A DNA stretch of 64,000 bases from JAJRRS01 sp965230275. GTDB taxonomy: Bacteria; Planctomycetota; Phycisphaerae; Phycisphaerales; Phycisphaeraceae. The stretch is taken from the NCBI GenBank assembly GCA_965230275.1, contig CBDDKO010000002.1, positions 1,984,001 through 2,048,000 on the forward strand, written 5' to 3'. Shown one piece after another: positions 61,788 to 64,000 of this stretch. The number at the start of each line of letters is the position of its first letter. The first letter of the stretch is position 1. The notes beneath the pieces were generated by a model that was given only the letters and a program-made list of their open reading frames with translations, made no database searches and was not told the origin of the DNA. A program made the position numbers and the translations under genes.

Positions 61788-61836
61788 AAGGCCCGGGGGC
61801 CGGGCGCTGATCATAATAGGATCATGTGGGTGATGC

Positions 61837-62124
61837 TTAATACCGGACGGTGAATGAGTCGGGGGATGTGGGGTTGCCGAACTCGCCTTTGGCTTCGGTG
61901 ATGTCGGAGCGGGTTTCGGTGATGTTTCGGTCCATGGTGTCTTGCACGGCGGTGAGGAAGGCTTGCAGTTCTTTCTTTTCGCCTTCGGCGATCATCTTCA
62001 CGCGGCCGTCGGGGAGGTTCATGACGTAGCCGGCGACGGCGTAGCTGCGTGCGACGTTGACCGTGGTGTAGCGGAAGCCGACGCCCTGGACGCGGCCGGC
62101 GAAGTGTGCGGTGAGGCGGTTCAT
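61837..62124 (-). CDS. acyP: Acylphosphatase
   Basis: 95 residues from the ATG at 62124. HFAGRVQGVGFRYTTVNVARSYAVAGYVMNLPDGRVKMIAEGE carries the catalytic Arg of GRVQGVGFR. The expected GxVxNxxDGxV is present as GYVMNLPDGRV, with the catalytic Asn. It hydrolyses acyl phosphates. Immediately upstream is a heptamer repeat separating it from the S41 peptidase gene on the same strand. Confidence 0.93.
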   Translation of the reverse strand: MNRLTAHFAGRVQGVGFRYTTVNVARSYAVAGYVMNLPDGRVKMIAEGEKKELQAFLTAVQDTMDRNITETRSDITEAKGEFGNPTSPDSFTVRY

Positions 62125-62126
62125 TT

Positions 62127-62189
62127 CGGGTGTCGGGTGTCGGGTGTCGGGTGTCGGGTGTCGGGTGTCGGGTGTCGGGTGTCGGGTGG
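62127..62189. repeat. Heptamer tandem repeat (CGGGTGT, about nine copies)
   Basis: Nine consecutive, essentially perfect copies fill the space between the S41 peptidase stop and the acyP start. The period of seven is not a multiple of three. The same kind of words form the palindrome inside mnmA. Confidence 0.92.
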
Positions 62190-62192
62190 ATT

Positions 62193-63545
62193 TTAGTTGC
62201 GCAGGTGTTCGAGGGCGGCGTCGAGGACGGGGTCTGATGTTTTGAAGTCGGTGGGCTTTGTGTCGATCAGGATATCGGGTTCGATGCCTTCGCCTTCGAA
62301 CTCGGTGCCGTCGGGGCGCATGGCTTTCCAGGAAGGGAGGTAGACGGTGACGCCGTTGCCCAGGTTGTAAGGTTTGGGGTTGCCGGAGGAGCCCTGGGTG
62401 GTTTGGCCGAAGACGGTGGCGTTGGGGGCTTGTTTCATCATGAGGATGAAGGCTTCGCAACTGCTCATGACGACGGGGCCGGAGAGCACGGCGACTTTGC
62501 CTTTGTAGCTTGGCCGGCCGGTGTTGGGCGGGAGGGTGCGTGTGCTGACGGGCGTGAAGCCGGACTCGCTATCTGGGTCGCTGTAGACGTGCTTGGCGTA
62601 GACGACGGGTTCGGTGATGAAGCAGGCGGCCAGTGCACCGGCGACCGTTTCGCTGCCGCCGCCGTTGAACCGGACGTCGATGATGATGCCGGGCGCGTCG
62701 GGGTTTTCGCCGATGAATTGGAAGAACTTTTCATAGAGGAAGGGATTGCGTGAAGACCATGAATCGATGCGTGCGTAGCCGATGCCGTCCTCGAATAAGC
62801 CAACGTAGAGGACGTCGTTGATCTTGATGTAGTTCGGGACGAGCGTGGGAAGCAGCTGTGCGTTGGCGTTGGGGGTCATGGGCCTGCTGAAGGAGCGGAT
62901 GCGATCGCCTTCGGCGTCGAGCCAGAGGTGTTTATCCTGAGCCTTCGAGAGCATCACCCCGGCGATCTGTGCGAAGCGCTTCGGTGACTCGGCATCGATC
63001 AGGGTCTGCTCGTGGTCGGTGAACAGTTGATCCCAATCTAGTCCCAGCCGGTCGCGGTAGGCGTAGCGATGATCGATGAAGGCCTTCAGTGCGTCTATTG
63101 CGTCCGTGTTGAGTTCGGCCTGCGTGAGGTCTTCCTGCACGGCTTCACCGTCGGCGGTCCGGAACTTGACGCGGTACCAGGCGACCGGCTCGCCGGCAAT
63201 GCTGCGGGTGTTTTTGAAAGACGGGCTGTTGATGCCGAAGTAGTAGTCGTGGTTGGGCTTGAGCTTGACGGGGAGGATCAGTGTGCGTTTGTCCTGCCAG
63301 CGCGGGTTGCCGGTGAGTTCGGGGAAGCTGTCGCCGCCGCCGGTGATGGAGTGGCCGGAGCGGTTCATGTCCTGGTCGAACTCGATGACGATCTTGCGGA
63401 GAGCGGGGTCGACTTCGTTGTCGCCGGCCTCGGGCGTGGTCTTGACGACGGTCGGTGCGGCTGCGAAGGCTTGGACGGTGAGCAGGCAGGTAATAACGAA
63501 CGCGATCAGTGTCTTGATCGGGGCGAGCCGGAGGGCGGGTTTCAT
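62193..63545 (-). CDS. S41-family peptidase with N-terminal Ig-like domain
   Basis: 450 residues from the ATG at 63545. Signal LIAFVITCLLTVQAFAAAP. Residues 28-125 (VVKTTPEAGDNEVDPALRKIVIEFDQDM) are a SbsA-type Ig-like domain. The peptidase core has IGYARIDSW and GIIIDVRFNGGG near residue 275, with the probable catalytic Ser in LSGPVVMSSCEAFILMMKQ near residue 357. It is a tail-specific protease-like serine peptidase of the cell envelope. The expected Lys follows in MMKQAPNA. Confidence 0.85.
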   Translation of the reverse strand: MKPALRLAPIKTLIAFVITCLLTVQAFAAAPTVVKTTPEAGDNEVDPALRKIVIEFDQDMNRSGHSITGGGDSFPELTGNPRWQDKRTLILPVKLKPNHDYYFGINSPSFKNTRSIAGEPVAWYRVKFRTADGEAVQEDLTQAELNTDAIDALKAFIDHRYAYRDRLGLDWDQLFTDHEQTLIDAESPKRFAQIAGVMLSKAQDKHLWLDAEGDRIRSFSRPMTPNANAQLLPTLVPNYIKINDVLYVGLFEDGIGYARIDSWSSRNPFLYEKFFQFIGENPDAPGIIIDVRFNGGGSETVAGALAACFITEPVVYAKHVYSDPDSESGFTPVSTRTLPPNTGRPSYKGKVAVLSGPVVMSSCEAFILMMKQAPNATVFGQTTQGSSGNPKPYNLGNGVTVYLPSWKAMRPDGTEFEGEGIEPDILIDTKPTDFKTSDPVLDAALEHLRN

Positions 63546-63649
63546 TGTCGTACTCCCGGGGAGGGTTGATGGTGAATTACGTCTATTGATAAGACGGCCC
63601 TGCGGCATCGATCTTTCACCTCGTATGGCGCGATACTAACAGAAACCTG

Positions 63650-64000
63650 TTAACCCTCGGCTTGCAGGGCTTCCATTTCTTCGTCTGGGATGTCGAAGTT
63701 GGCGTGGACTTTTTGGACGTCGTCGTGGTCTTCGAGGGCTTCGATGAGGTTGAAGATCTTTTTGGCGTCTTTGCCGGTGCATTCGATGGTGTTGGCGGGG
63801 ATCATGGTGACGCTGCCGGACTCGATGGTGAAGCCGGCGGCTTCGAGGGCTTCGCGCACGGCGACGTAGTCGGTGGGCTCGCAGGTGACTTCCCAGCTTT
63901 CCTCGGCATCGGCGAAGTCTTCCGCGCCGGCTTCGAGGGCGGCGTTCATGACGGCCTCTTCCTCGGCGCCTTCCTTGGCGACGAAGAACTGGCCCTTGCT
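63650..64000 (-). CDS. YebC/PmpR-family protein (N-terminus cut off by window edge)
   Basis: At least 116 residues, open to the window end. GQFFVAKEGAEEEAV, AGAEDFADAEESWEVTCEP, GFTIESGSVTMIPAN and ALEDHDDVQKVHANFDIPDE match the C-terminal domains of YebC/TACO1. These proteins are now linked to translation of difficult sequences and to gene regulation. Confidence 0.9.
   Translation of the reverse strand, partial: SKGQFFVAKEGAEEEAVMNAALEAGAEDFADAEESWEVTCEPTDYVAVREALEAAGFTIESGSVTMIPANTIECTGKDAKKIFNLIEALEDHDDVQKVHANFDIPDEEMEALQAEG

Noticed and set aside
62127..62189. CRISPR or coding repeat
   Set aside because: It is a plain heptamer tandem array with no spacers, and its period is incompatible with a repeated peptide in one frame.

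Overview
The window is a high-GC bacterial chromosome segment, most likely from a planctomycete of the Phycisphaerae type. This is inferred from gene content and style and was not confirmed by a database search. Supporting signs are the pairing of a PPi-dependent phosphofructokinase with a K+-type membrane pyrophosphatase, rhomboid, SpoIID and large secreted proteins typical of planctomycetes, an ECF sigma factor with a long transmembrane C-terminal tail, a prepilin/GspE/GspF cluster, and many long palindromic word repeats between genes.

Layout. 1-9.8 kb: recJ (cut by the window edge), a SpoIID-like lipoprotein, a LOG-family protein, rpmI-rplT, an AT-rich DUF3800 gene, a secreted beta-propeller protein, dnaN, iscX and a hotdog-like protein. 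9.8-33.4 kb: mostly housekeeping genes (alanine dehydrogenase, dapA, a lone LarC C-terminal domain, tilS, PPi-PFK, rhomboid, moaA, rsfS, membrane PPase, rpsU, an LCAT-like lipoprotein, murB, a small metal-type envelope cluster, mnmA). 33.6-46.3 kb: an accessory stretch with a large secreted protein, two transposase genes, IS3 and IS5 remnants, three Nudix-type genes, an OLD-family nuclease, an RNase HII-like gene and tRNA-Glu(CUC). 46.5-53.7 kb: an RNA-repair locus. 54.1-60.2 kb: a compact type II secretion/pseudopilus operon (GspE-like ATPase, ECF sigma factor with membrane tail, two GspF, three pilin-like proteins). 60.9-64 kb: a lipoprotein, acylphosphatase, S41 peptidase and yebC (cut by the window edge).

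The most notable region is the RNA-repair locus. rtcR (sigma54 activator with a CARF sensor) faces a near-consensus sigma54 promoter that drives rsr (Ro60/TROVE), an array of four Y RNA-like non-coding RNAs, rtcB (RNA ligase), an AT-rich HEPN-like gene and rtcA (RNA 3'-phosphate cyclase). All four RNAs share one architecture: an outer stem, a conserved AUGCC side, an 8-bp helix with compensatory changes between copies, and UACAU. The first is a plain hairpin. The other three carry circularly permuted tRNA-like domains whose acceptor strands are closed by a loop. In one of the three the Ro-binding stem enters through the D-loop rather than the anticodon arm, so an almost complete tRNA fold, including an anticodon-like hairpin, is displayed. 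I have not seen that topology described; whether it is new needs a search.

Two other themes recur. Nested palindromic word repeats lie at many gene ends and also in frame inside tilS and mnmA. A roughly 330-bp repeat occurs twice in opposite orientation (41.7 and 60.3 kb), bracketing the RNA-repair and secretion region.
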